Below, piece after piece: positions 25,753 to 33,472 of a stretch of DNA of 64,000 nucleotides. Position 1 is the first letter of the stretch; every line of letters begins with the position of its first letter. The notes under the pieces are model-generated. The model was not told where the DNA came from, made no database searches, and saw nothing but the letters and a program-made list of their open reading frames with translations. The stretch is from Microbacterium azadirachtae (GTDB lineage Bacteria > Actinomycetota > Actinomycetes > Actinomycetales > Microbacteriaceae), in the NCBI RefSeq assembly GCF_000956505.1, contig NZ_JYIX01000027.1:1-64000 (forward strand), given 5' to 3'. The translations under genes were made by a program, and so were the position numbers.

Positions 25753-26601
25753 TCAGCCGTTGCGGTGGCGGCCGTCGTGCAGGTGGATGTGGAGGTGGGC
25801 AGGGGAGCGACCGGGTGCACCGTGCCCGCGGAACGGGTGCTCGCCGCGCCCGTGCTCACGGGGGAGGCGCTCGCCGTCCGCGTGCCCTCCGCAGCGGTGC
25901 TCGTGACGGAGGTGCTCGTGACGGAGGTGCTCGCGGTGCGACCACTCGCGACCGGCACCGGAACGCCCGCCGAAGCGGCCGTGTCCGAAGCCGCCGGGGT
26001 GGCCGCCGTGGAAGCCGTCCTCATGACGGGGGTGCTCGCCGTGGCGCGCGAAGCGCTCGCCGAACTCTCCGTCGTGGTGGTCGCCGTGGTGACGATCGTG
26101 CCCGCGGTGACCGCGACCGCGGTGTCCGTGCTCGCGACGGTCGCGGCCCGCGCCCCGGCGCTCGCCGGTGTGACGACGGGGCAGGCGCGTGCCCTCCTCG
26201 TAGCCGAGGCCGCGGGCGAGCTTCTCGAGGGCGGCCGCCATCGTGGCGAACTCCTCAGGGTCGAGGGCGCCGGCGACCTGCGCGCGGATCTCCTCGACGG
26301 CGGTGCTCAGGCGCGCCTTGGCGGCGGCGCCTTCTGCGGTGAGCGTCCAGCCGTCCGGGCCGGGCTCGACCCAGCCGAGGGCGGCCAGGTGGCGCACCTT
26401 GCCGTCGGGGAGGTCCCGCCCGAGCGGGACGGTGCCGTCGACGGCGTTGAGGATCCGCCAGTCACGGCGGGTGATCCCCTCGTCCTCGAAGGCGGTGGCG
26501 AACTCGGCCGCCAGCAGGCGGTCGACGGCGGTGATCCAGAAGCCGAACGGGCGGCTCCGGTCGGCGGGCGTGTTCTCTGGGGTGTTCTCTGTGCTGTTCA
26601 T
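25753..26601 (-). CDS. MarR-like winged-helix protein with long histidine-rich C-terminal tail
   Basis: 282 aa from ATG 26601, chosen for the GAAGGACTTCGC ribosome site. Residues 15-145 are MarR-like: GFWITAVDRLLAAEFATAF, TRRDWRILNAV, KVRHLAALGWVEPGPDGWTLTAEG and a closing helix. Residues from about 160 to the end are extremely rich in His, Gly, Arg and Glu, for example HGHRGRGHRGHDRHHGDHH and tandem HREHLRHEHLRHEH. Such tails bind transition metals in nickel, copper and zinc proteins. It is divergent from a second MarR protein with its own His-rich region, sharing a palindrome-rich promoter. Function as a metal-responsive regulator or metal store is inference; no transporter is adjacent. Confidence 0.75.
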   Translation of the reverse strand: MNSTENTPENTPADRSRPFGFWITAVDRLLAAEFATAFEDEGITRRDWRILNAVDGTVPLGRDLPDGKVRHLAALGWVEPGPDGWTLTAEGAAAKARLSTAVEEIRAQVAGALDPEEFATMAAALEKLARGLGYEEGTRLPRRHTGERRGAGRDRREHGHRGRGHRGHDRHHGDHHDGEFGERFARHGEHPRHEDGFHGGHPGGFGHGRFGGRSGAGREWSHREHLRHEHLRHEHRCGGHADGERLPREHGRGEHPFRGHGAPGRSPAHLHIHLHDGRHRNG

Positions 26602-26667
26602 GCGAAGTCCTTCAGGTATCGGGGCGATGACGGCGGCTCGTCGCTGTGGCGGCCGTCTCTCCGGTTC

Positions 26668-26745
26668 TCCCGGATCCATGTCATCTGCCATGTACATGCA
26701 GTGTGACATGCAATTGGGGTCCATGTCAAGTCGCATGTAAAATCG
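26668..26745. promoter_or_regulatory. Shared divergent operator region with repeated ACATG/CATGT boxes
   Basis: Between the two His-rich MarR genes the sequence suddenly becomes AT-richer and carries at least six CATGT or ACATG boxes, including the palindrome CATGTACATG near 26693 and TGTGACATGCAATTG near 26702. TAAAAT (26738-26743) is a -10 for the rightward gene, whose ATG is at 26750. Several dimer sites for one or both regulators would explain this. Confidence 0.65.
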
Positions 26746-26749
26746 GAGC

Positions 26750-27331
26750 ATGCCTCACGATGCCGAGAACCCGGATCCGCTCGACGCGATCGTCGCCGCG
26801 CTCGGCCTGCTGCGCGGACGCGGGCCGCGTTCGCCCCGCGAGCACCGTCACGGGATGCATGACGGGGACCCGCGGCATGGCGAGGGGTTCCGCGGGCGCG
26901 GCGGGCCGCACGGCGATCACGGGGATCACGGCGGTCCGCACGCGGATCCGCATGGGCGAGGCGCCGGCCCCTGGGGCGGCGGCCCCTGGGGTGGTGGGCG
27001 CGGTGAGGCGCCCGCGCGGCTGCGCATGCTCGAAGCGCTGGCCTCGGGGCCGCTCAGCGTCAGCGCGCTGGGCGAGGCGATCGGCGTGGATCAGCCACGC
27101 GCCTCGCGTCTCGTGCAGCAGGGCGTCGAGCGAGGCTGGCTGCGCCGCGACGCGGATCCCGACGACGCCCGCCGCACGCGGATCGTGCTCACCGACGAGG
27201 GGCGGCGGATGGGGCGCGGCGTCCGCGGTGACCGGCGCGAGGCGCTGCGCGGCGCGATGTCGGCGCTGACGGCCGAGGAGCAGGCCGAGTTCGCACGCCT
27301 GCTCGCCAAGGTCGCCGCGAACTGGCGCTGA
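26750..27331 (+). CDS. MarR-family regulator with His/Gly-rich N-terminal extension
   Basis: 193 aa. Residues 30-85 are His-, Gly- and Asp-rich (HRHGMHDGDPRHGEG, GPHGDHGDHGGPHADPHG, then GPWGGG repeats). Residues 88-190 form a MarR winged helix: RLRMLEALASGPLSVSALGEAIGVDQPRASRLVQQGVERGWL, DADPDDARRTRIVLTDEGRR (wing), and a dimerisation helix SALTAEEQAEFARLLAKVA. CGGAG precedes the ATG. The mirrored arrangement with the leftward His-tailed protein, one tail N-terminal and the other C-terminal, suggests a cooperating metal-sensing pair. That is inference. Confidence 0.8.
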   Translation: MPHDAENPDPLDAIVAALGLLRGRGPRSPREHRHGMHDGDPRHGEGFRGRGGPHGDHGDHGGPHADPHGRGAGPWGGGPWGGGRGEAPARLRMLEALASGPLSVSALGEAIGVDQPRASRLVQQGVERGWLRRDADPDDARRTRIVLTDEGRRMGRGVRGDRREALRGAMSALTAEEQAEFARLLAKVAANWR

Positions 27332-27347
27332 CCGGGCGGGGAATCGC

Positions 27348-28241
27348 TCAGGGCGCGGTGGCGACCTGCGGCTCCGATGTCGTGATGCCCGCGATTCCTG
27401 CGCCGGTGAAGGCGACGACCGCGTCGAGCACCGGATCCGCTTGCAGTACGCGGTTGTGCCCGAACCCCTCGGTGCGCAGCAGGTGCGAGCGGCCGGCGTG
27501 CGCGGCGTGCAGGCGCAGGGCATCGGCGTCGGGCATGCGGCGGTCGACGCGGTCGTGCACCACGAGAAGCTCGGTGCCGGAGGGCAGCGGGTTCTGCACC
27601 GCGTCGTAGGCCGCGGCGATCCCCTCCGGGTCGAGGCCGAATCGCGCCCCGAACCGCTGCTCGAAGCGCGCGGCGACCGCGGGCTCGAGGCGAAGGGTGC
27701 GGGAGAACTCCGCGAGGAATGCGGTCGGCGCGGAGGCGCCGGCGATGACCGCGACGCGGGAGGCGGGCACGGTCGTGCGCGCGGCGGTGAGGGCGGCGAG
27801 CCCGCCGAAGGAGTGGCCGACGATCGCATGGAAGGGACCATCGCTGCGCTGCAGCTGCTCCGCGGCAGTGACCCAGTCTCGAAGGTCGGTGCTCCGCCCG
27901 GCGGAGTCTCCATGCGCGGGAGCGTCGAAGGAGACCACCCGGAAGCCCTCGGTGACCAGCTCGCGCACGAGCGGGGCGAACTGCGATGCTCGCCCCTGCC
28001 AGCCGTGCATCAGCAGCACGGCGCGCTCGCCGCGCCCCCAGCGGTAGGCGGCGATCTCGGTTCCGCGGATCGGGATCCGTCCCCGCTGGGCGTCCCGATG
28101 TGTGGCGAGGTCGGAGCCGCGCACGGCCATGCGCGGGGCCGTCGTGAAGAACAGGCGCAGGGCGAGGCGGCCGGCGAGGCGCGGCGACACGGCGCCGGCG
28201 GCGCGGATGCCGCCGAGGATCAGGCGGGCGGAAGTGGGCAT
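27348..28241 (-). CDS. Alpha/beta-fold hydrolase
   Basis: 297 aa. Oxyanion-region motif LLMHGWQGRASQFAPLV, the nucleophile elbow VGHSFGGLAAL (Ser), an acidic residue in VVHDRVDRRMPD, and His in TEGFGHNRVLQ make a complete Ser-Asp-His triad. An N-terminal helix AGRLALRLFFTTAPR may lie against the membrane. ATG 28241 follows GAGGGGGATCCC and is preferred to in-frame upstream ATGs inside the operator region. It is divergent from a TetR gene with a clear palindromic operator, so it is probably de-repressed by the TetR ligand. The substrate is unknown (esterase or lipase-like). Confidence 0.85.
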   Translation of the reverse strand: MPTSARLILGGIRAAGAVSPRLAGRLALRLFFTTAPRMAVRGSDLATHRDAQRGRIPIRGTEIAAYRWGRGERAVLLMHGWQGRASQFAPLVRELVTEGFRVVSFDAPAHGDSAGRSTDLRDWVTAAEQLQRSDGPFHAIVGHSFGGLAALTAARTTVPASRVAVIAGASAPTAFLAEFSRTLRLEPAVAARFEQRFGARFGLDPEGIAAAYDAVQNPLPSGTELLVVHDRVDRRMPDADALRLHAAHAGRSHLLRTEGFGHNRVLQADPVLDAVVAFTGAGIAGITTSEPQVATAP

Positions 28242-28263
28242 GGGATCCCCCTCGGACAAAGAA

Positions 28264-28308
28264 TACGAACGGTCATACGTAGAATAAGCGAACGATCGTT
28301 CGTACACT
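28264..28308. promoter_or_regulatory. TetR operator and promoter in a divergent gap
   Basis: CGAACGATCGTTCG (28289-28302) is a perfect 14-bp palindrome, and TACGAACGGTCATACGTA (28264-28281) is a degenerate second site. TACACT (28303-28308) is the -10 for the TetR gene, seven bases before its ATG. Binding to the perfect site would block both divergent promoters. Confidence 0.82.
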
Positions 28309-28314
28309 AGGGGC

Positions 28315-29004
28315 ATGTCGAAAGTCGCGCCCCGCCCAGCGGCCGGCGCCGGGATCGCACCGGGGCCGACGTCGGACGGACGTCGCCTGCGCGGCGACGC
28401 CTCGCGACGCACCGTGCTCGAGAGCGCGACGGACATCGCGTCGGTGGACGGCCTGGACGGCCTCACGATCGGGCGGCTGGCGACGGCGTCCGGGCGGGGC
28501 AAGAGCAGCATCGCGACGCTGTTCCAGAGCAAAGAGGGGCTGCAGCTCGCGACGATCGCCGCCGCGCGGGAGATCTTCACCGCGCTCATCGTCGAGCGGG
28601 CACGCGTCGAGCCCCGCGGGGTGCGGCGGCTGTCGGCCCTGCTCCGCAACGCCCTGGACTACTCCCGCGACCGGGTCTTCACGGGCGGCTGTTTCTTCGC
28701 GGCGACCGCCGCAGACGTGGATTCCAAGCCCGGTCCGGTGCGAGATGCCGTGCGCACTGCCCTCGTGGACTGGTACGGCTACGTCGAGGCGCAGGTGCGG
28801 CACGGGATCGCTGCGGGGGAGCTCGACGCCGGAGCGGATGCCGAGCAGCTGGCGTTCGAGCTCGTCGCGCTGAACGAGGAGGCCAACTCGCGCTCGCTGC
28901 TCCTTCAGGACGATCGCCCCTACACTCTCGCGGCTCGGGCGATGCGCGATCGGCTGCGCGCCGCGGGTGCGGCACCGGGGCATGTGATCGCGCTCGACGC
29001 GTAG
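28315..29004 (+). CDS. TetR-family transcriptional regulator
   Basis: 229 aa. Helix-turn-helix at residues 25-70: RRTVLESATDIASVDGLDGLTIGRLATASGRGKSSIATLFQSKEGLQLATI. The C-terminal half, with LDYSRDRVFTGGCFFAATAADVDSKPGPVRDAV, matches the TetR_C_33-like ligand domain used by YcdC/RutR-like regulators of small hydrolase genes. The transcript is probably leaderless. It is divergent from, and likely represses, the alpha/beta hydrolase gene and itself through the palindrome between them. Confidence 0.9.
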   Translation: MSKVAPRPAAGAGIAPGPTSDGRRLRGDASRRTVLESATDIASVDGLDGLTIGRLATASGRGKSSIATLFQSKEGLQLATIAAAREIFTALIVERARVEPRGVRRLSALLRNALDYSRDRVFTGGCFFAATAADVDSKPGPVRDAVRTALVDWYGYVEAQVRHGIAAGELDAGADAEQLAFELVALNEEANSRSLLLQDDRPYTLAARAMRDRLRAAGAAPGHVIALDA

Positions 29005-29055
29005 GGATCCGCCGGGCGGACGCGGTCCGTGGGCGGTGCTCCGCCGAGATCCGGC

Positions 29056-30471
29056 CTAGTGCGAGAGCCGCACGCTCCGCCGCGTCTCCTTGACCGGCAG
29101 GAGCAGCAGCAGGCCCACCAGCAGCACCGCGACGATGCCGAGGATGCCGAACTTGGTGTTCCCGGTCAGGATGATCAGCACCGTCCAGGCGCCTTGGGCG
29201 ATCCAGCTCGCAGCGCGGCCGGTCGTGGCGTAGAGGCCGAAGACCTCGCCCTCGCGGCCGGCCGGTGTGACCCGGGCCAGGAACGAGCGCCCCGCGGACT
29301 GCGCCGGTCCGACGAACGCGCACAGGATCAGACCGCCGATCCAGTAGGCGACCTGGCCGGTGTCGACCAGCGCGAACACCGCGATGCCGGACACGATCAT
29401 GCAGGCGAGCGAGATGATGATGAGCCGCTTCGGGCCCCAGCGGTCGTCGAGGCGGCCTGCCAGGATCGTGGAGACACCGGCGATCAGGTTCGCGGCGACG
29501 CCGAAGATCACCAGATGGATGAAGTCGAAGCCGAAGACGGTGCTCGCGATCACGGCGCCGAAGGTGAAGACCGCGCTCAGGCCGTCGCGGAAGACCGCGC
29601 TCGCGACGAGGAACCAGAACGTCGTGCGCGTGCCGGGGTTGCGGTAGAGGCCGATCACGTCCTTCACGAGCAGTACGTAAGAGGCGAAGAAGCCGACCTT
29701 CCGGTCCGGACGGCCGAGCGACGGCTCCGGCACGTTCAGGAAGATGGGGATCGAGAACGCGATCGCCCAGACCGCGCAGCCGACCGCGATGATGCGGAAC
29801 GGGAGTCCGCCGTCCGCGGAGAGCCCGAACCAGTCCGACATGTAGAACACGATCACCAGGACGAGCGCGACGATGCCGCCCAGATAGCCGAAGCCCCAGC
29901 CGAGGCCCGAGATTCGCCCGACCGTCTTGGGGCTCGCGATCGAGATGAGCATCGCGTTGGAATTGACCGAGGCGATCTCGCTGAACACGACGCCGGCGGA
30001 GATCAGGGCGACCCCCAGCCAGAACAGCGAGGGCGTCGGTGTGACGAACCAGAGTCCGAGCATGCACAGGATCAGGGCGCCCGTGCCGATCCCGAGCCAC
30101 AGCTTCTGCCGCCCTGCCGCGTCCGCGCGCTGCCCGAGCACGGGCGCGAGCAGCAGGATCGCAAGGCCGGCGATCGTGCCGCCGAGCCCGAGGCCGCTCG
30201 TGAGCTCTGCGATCCCGGCGACCCTGGCCGGATCCGTCTTGTCGAGCTGCGCGAGCTCGGGCGGCAGGAACGCGTTCGTCGTCAGGTACAGCGCGGTGAA
30301 GATGAAGGTCAGGATCACCGAGTGGAACGGCTGCGTCGCCCAGTCCCAGAGCGCCCAGGAGTAGATCTGCTTCTTCGGCGCCGGCTCGTCCCCGCGGAGG
30401 TCCAGGCCCACGACCGCGACGGCGCCGCTGTTCGCGGTCGCCTGGGGTTCGGGATGATCGCCGTTGCTCAT
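29056..30471 (-). CDS. MFS transporter, UMF1/Atg22-like family
   Basis: 471 aa with 12 predicted helices. KKQIYSWALWDWATQPFHSVILTFIF at helix 1 (the WALWDWA signature) and VGRISGLGWGFGYLGGIVALVLV at helix 4-5 are diagnostic of the UMF1 (unknown major facilitator) family related to yeast vacuolar Atg22. Substrates in bacteria are unknown. The ATG at 30471 lies after ACTTCCTGC without a strong ribosome site; the upstream in-frame sequence is not conserved-looking. It converges with the TetR gene and is divergent from a TOPRIM protein gene. Confidence 0.87.
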   Translation of the reverse strand: MSNGDHPEPQATANSGAVAVVGLDLRGDEPAPKKQIYSWALWDWATQPFHSVILTFIFTALYLTTNAFLPPELAQLDKTDPARVAGIAELTSGLGLGGTIAGLAILLLAPVLGQRADAAGRQKLWLGIGTGALILCMLGLWFVTPTPSLFWLGVALISAGVVFSEIASVNSNAMLISIASPKTVGRISGLGWGFGYLGGIVALVLVIVFYMSDWFGLSADGGLPFRIIAVGCAVWAIAFSIPIFLNVPEPSLGRPDRKVGFFASYVLLVKDVIGLYRNPGTRTTFWFLVASAVFRDGLSAVFTFGAVIASTVFGFDFIHLVIFGVAANLIAGVSTILAGRLDDRWGPKRLIIISLACMIVSGIAVFALVDTGQVAYWIGGLILCAFVGPAQSAGRSFLARVTPAGREGEVFGLYATTGRAASWIAQGAWTVLIILTGNTKFGILGIVAVLLVGLLLLLPVKETRRSVRLSH

Positions 30472-30574
30472 GCAGGAAGTCTCGTGCGTGCCGGTGAACG
30501 AGAGGTAGCGGCGCGCCGGTGCGGGATCCGCGATCCGCGGGGCCGCAGTCCGCGGTGCCGGGTACCGTCGGGGG

Positions 30575-31129
30575 ATGGTGCTGCCCGTCGTGCTCGTCGA
30601 GGGGGAGAGCGATCGGCTCGCCCTCCTCGCCGCCGCGCGCGTCCGCGGGGACGACCTCCGTGCGGACGTGGTCTCTCTCGGCGGCATCACGAACCTGCGC
30701 TCCTGGCTGGAGCGGAGGGATCCTGTGGTGCCGGTGCGCGGGCTCTACGACGCCGCCGAAATGCGCTACGTGATCGGCGCACTGATCGCCGGAGGACTGC
30801 TGGCCGAGGGCGAGACGGATCCGGCCGTCATCGCCCGGGCGGGATTCTTCGGCTGCGAGCGCGACCTCGAGGACGAGGTGATCCGCGCCGCCGGTCCGGA
30901 GCTGGTGCTGGAGACGCTGGCCGCCCGCGGAGAGCTGGCGCTGTTCCGGGTCTTCCAGGGGCAGCCGGCGCAACGGGTCCGCTCGGTCGAGGCGCAGCTG
31001 CATCGCTTCGCCGGCACCGCGAGCGGCCGCAAGGCGCATTTCGCGGCCGATGTCGTGGCGGCCCTGCCTCCGGACCGAATCCCGGATCCGCTGGTGGCGG
31101 TGCTCGACGCCGCCGTGTCGCAGGCCTGA
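30575..31129 (+). CDS. Solitary TOPRIM-domain protein (OLD nuclease C-terminal-like)
   Basis: 184 aa. VVLVEGESDRLALLAAARVRG (Glu of the TOPRIM fold) and ADVVSLGGITNLRSWL, then VRGLYDAAEMRYVI (Asp-like second acidic motif, written DAAE), resemble the TOPRIM half of OLD-family ATP-dependent endonucleases. The ABC ATPase half is absent here and no ATPase gene is adjacent, so this is a stand-alone TOPRIM protein. TACCGT just before the ATG suggests a leaderless message. Nuclease, primase-like or regulatory activity cannot be decided. Confidence 0.72.
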   Translation: MVLPVVLVEGESDRLALLAAARVRGDDLRADVVSLGGITNLRSWLERRDPVVPVRGLYDAAEMRYVIGALIAGGLLAEGETDPAVIARAGFFGCERDLEDEVIRAAGPELVLETLAARGELALFRVFQGQPAQRVRSVEAQLHRFAGTASGRKAHFAADVVAALPPDRIPDPLVAVLDAAVSQA

Positions 31130-31150
31130 GGGGGGCCGTGGCGGTCACCG

Positions 31151-31232
31151 ACCGTGTCCCAGTTTTGGCTGCGATATCGGGCCCCGCTGGACCAGAAGTG
31201 GGACGCGGTGCCGCCGAAAGCGGGACACGGGT
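31151..31232. mobile_element. Possible insertion-sequence relic (terminal inverted repeats only)
   Basis: ACCGTGTCCCAGTTTTGGC (from 31151) and the inverted GCCGAAAGCGGGACACGGGT (ends 31232) form imperfect 20-bp inverted repeats about 40 bp apart. The TGTCCC-ended arms look like the ends of an IS481/IS3-type element with the transposase gone, or a very small MITE. It lies in the 251-bp gap between the TOPRIM gene and the toxin-antitoxin pair; no ORF is inside. Confidence 0.45.
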
Positions 31233-31345
31233 GGGGCGGCCGAAGACTCGGAGGTCTTCTGCGGAGGCGTTACTCGCACGAGCACGCCGTAACCCAAACT
31301 AACGAGTCTCCCTGAACGCATGGCGGGGCGTCGATCAGGCTTGTG

Positions 31346-31359
31346 TAGTACTTCTACTA
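31346..31359 (+). promoter_or_regulatory. Toxin-antitoxin promoter operator
   Basis: TAGTA-CTTC-TACTA is a perfect 5-bp-arm inverted repeat in an AT-richer patch. It lies between TTGTGT (31341) and TACCGT (31369-31374), the likely -35 and -10, and the antitoxin ATG is at 31381, so the mRNA is leaderless and autorepressed. Confidence 0.65.
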
Positions 31360-31380
31360 GTTTCGGCGTACCGTGGTTGC

Positions 31381-31644
31381 ATGGGAACCGTGACGAAGAC
31401 GGAGCTGAACCAGCAGACGGCGCGAGTCCTGGCGCGCGTCGCGTCCGGTGAGCACATCACTGTGACGGAGCGTGGTCGGCCGATCGCGGAGATCAGCCCG
31501 CCGCGCGAGAGCGCCTGGGACCGGCTGGTCGCCGAAGGGAAGATCAGGCCGGCGGTCGCGAGCGGAGGCGTGACGATCACGCCGATGTGGAGCGGAGCCA
31601 CGACGGAGGAGATCATGGACGACATCCGCGGGGAGAACGGATGA
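31381..31644 (+). CDS. Type II antitoxin, Phd/YefM family
   Basis: 87 aa. The N-terminal fold MGTVTKTELNQQTARVLARVASGEHITVTERGRPIAEISP is the Phd/YefM DNA-binding dimer domain; residues 45-87 form the toxin-neutralising tail ending in TTEEIMDDIRGENG. Its TGA overlaps the toxin ATG. The operator TAGTA-CTTC-TACTA at the promoter fits autorepression by the antitoxin or the complex. No obvious mobile-element link other than the possible IS relic upstream. Confidence 0.9.
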   Translation: MGTVTKTELNQQTARVLARVASGEHITVTERGRPIAEISPPRESAWDRLVAEGKIRPAVASGGVTITPMWSGATTEEIMDDIRGENG

Positions 31645-32024
31645 TCTACCTGGACACGTCCGCAGCGGTCAAGGTGCTCATCGTCGAAGAGCAGACTCAG
31701 GAGATGCGGGATCTCTTCGGCGGCACGGAGCCCTTGGTGTCATCCCGACTGCTCGAACTCGAGCTCGCCGTCGCACTGCAGCGTCGCGGAGGCGAGGAAG
31801 AGCGGGTATCGCGGGTCCTCTCGCGGATCTCCCTGTTCACTCTTGACGACGGCGTCCTCGCGAAGGCGTTGGAGGCGCGATCCGGGCTGCGAGCGCTGGA
31901 CGCGCTGCACCTCGCCACGGCCCTGCAGCTGGAGGGCATCGTCGACTCGATGCTCAGCTTCGATCGGGAACTCGTGCAACGCGCACAGGCAGCCGGGATC
32001 CCTCCGCATCCGCTCTGCGCGTGA
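31641..32024 (+). CDS. vapC: PIN-domain toxin, VapC family
   Basis: 127 aa. PIN ribonuclease acidic residues: D5 in MIYLDTSAAVK, E41 in SSRLLELELA, Asp in LRALDALHLATAL, and Asp in MLSFDRELVQRA. These bind Mg2+ and cut RNA, in known cases initiator tRNA or other structured RNA. Coupled by an ATGA overlap to the antitoxin. The 158-bp stretch after it (32025-32182) has no gene; a GGCAC-TGTTC-GTGCC hairpin near 32140-32156 precedes the MFS gene. Confidence 0.9.
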   Translation: MIYLDTSAAVKVLIVEEQTQEMRDLFGGTEPLVSSRLLELELAVALQRRGGEEERVSRVLSRISLFTLDDGVLAKALEARSGLRALDALHLATALQLEGIVDSMLSFDRELVQRAQAAGIPPHPLCA

Positions 32025-32182
32025 TCGGTCCAGGGCCACGCCAGGCGGTCGGGCCATGTCCATGCAGTCTGTGGGATCAACGGGTTCGGGCTGGGGAATC
32101 GCTGATGCGGAACGCTGGCGCGGCTCGTTAGCGTGCCCGCACGGCACTGTTCGTGCCGGCCATCCCGAGCACGGAGATTCAC

Positions 32183-33472
32183 ATGTCAGCGTCGACTGCA
32201 AGACCTCGGATCCGCTTCGCCCTGTTCATCCTGATGCTGGCCATGGTCGCCGAAGGCCTCGACCTCGTCGTCGCGAGCTTCGTGTTCCCGCGCGTGATGG
32301 AGGAGTGGGGAACGAGCATCGAGGACATCACGCTGCTGGTCACTCTCAGCGTCGTCGCCGGCGCCATCGGCGGCTATCTCGCGGGCCCACTCGCGGACCG
32401 TTTCGGCTGCCGTCCGGTGATCCTTGTGTGCGCCCTGGAGTTCTCGGTGCTCACGATCGCGACCGCAGCGGCCCCCGGGCTCGCCGGGCTGATGATCGTT
32501 CGGCTGGCAGCGTGCGTCGGACTCGGCGCGCTTGTGCCCGTCGTGATCGCTCAGGTGGCGGAGCTCGTCCCCGAACGCAGCAGGTCGCACATGGTGAGTC
32601 TGGTCTGGTCGGGCGGCGCGTTCGGGTTCATCCTGGGCAGCCTGCTCGCCGCCGTGATCATCCCCGCAGCGGGCTGGCGGACTCTGGTGATCGTCAGCGG
32701 CGGCCTCTCACTCGTTCTGGTGCCGTTCCTGCTCCGCGTGCTGCCACGTCGCGCGGAACGGCTCGATGACCCGGCACCGGTCGCGGCCGACGACAAGCGG
32801 ACCGCTGTCGGGACGCTCTTCGCCCGCCGCTATCTGGCCTCCACCATCCTCACCTGGATCTGCTTCGCCGTCGGCCTCGGCGTCGCGTACCTCATCGCGA
32901 CGTACTTGCCGCTCATGGTCGAGCGCTACGGCCTGGGCTCCGGCAGCGCGGCGCTGGTGACCGGACTGTTCGGTCTGTGCGGGCTGCTGGGACAGCTCGG
33001 GCACGGCTTCGCGCTGCGGCGCTGGGATCCGCGCTCCGTGCTGGCCGTGATCTGGGGCGTCGGGACCGCGGGGATCGTCCTGCTCGCGGTGGTCGACCTC
33101 GGGATCGGAGGCTTCCTCGCCGCGATCTGCGCGATCGCATTCACGATCGCGGGATCCAACGCTGTGCTGCCCACTCTCGCCACGGCGCTGTATCCCGCGC
33201 GGGCGAACGCGACGGGCGTCTCCTGGGCGAACGGCGCCGGCCAGATCGGCCGCCTCGGCGGAGGGTGGGCCGGGGGTGCCATGCTCGCGGCGGGTCTCAG
33301 CACGCCCCAGCTCTTCCTCGGCATCGCCGTGCCCACCGTGGCAGGAATCGTCGCCGCGGTGCTGCTCCGGCGTGCCCGGCGGACGGCGGAGGCAGCGGAG
33401 GACGGGGCGCTTTCCCCTGCGATGCAGACGCCGGTCGGATCCGAGACGCTCGCATCCGAGGCCCGTTCGTGA
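32183..33472 (+). CDS. MFS transporter, aromatic acid:H+ symporter (AAHS)-like
   Basis: 429 aa, 12 helices. AEGLDLVVASFVFPRVMEEWG at helix 1 (D-L in place of the common GYD), GGYLAGPLADRFGCRPVILVCALEFSV in loop 2-3, and a helix-4 arginine fit importers of aromatic acids such as benzoate, 4-hydroxybenzoate or related compounds. ATG 32183 follows GCACGGAGATTC. Its TGA overlaps the following hydrolase GTG, so importer and hydrolases are one unit. It opens the catabolic cluster that extends to 40846. Confidence 0.85.
   Translation: MSASTARPRIRFALFILMLAMVAEGLDLVVASFVFPRVMEEWGTSIEDITLLVTLSVVAGAIGGYLAGPLADRFGCRPVILVCALEFSVLTIATAAAPGLAGLMIVRLAACVGLGALVPVVIAQVAELVPERSRSHMVSLVWSGGAFGFILGSLLAAVIIPAAGWRTLVIVSGGLSLVLVPFLLRVLPRRAERLDDPAPVAADDKRTAVGTLFARRYLASTILTWICFAVGLGVAYLIATYLPLMVERYGLGSGSAALVTGLFGLCGLLGQLGHGFALRRWDPRSVLAVIWGVGTAGIVLLAVVDLGIGGFLAAICAIAFTIAGSNAVLPTLATALYPARANATGVSWANGAGQIGRLGGGWAGGAMLAAGLSTPQLFLGIAVPTVAGIVAAVLLRRARRTAEAAEDGALSPAMQTPVGSETLASEARS

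Noticed and set aside
25753-26040. The His-rich tail being an artefact of reading the wrong frame
   Set aside because: The frame continues directly from a good MarR fold, a terminator follows 12 bp after its stop, and the divergent partner independently has a His-rich stretch.
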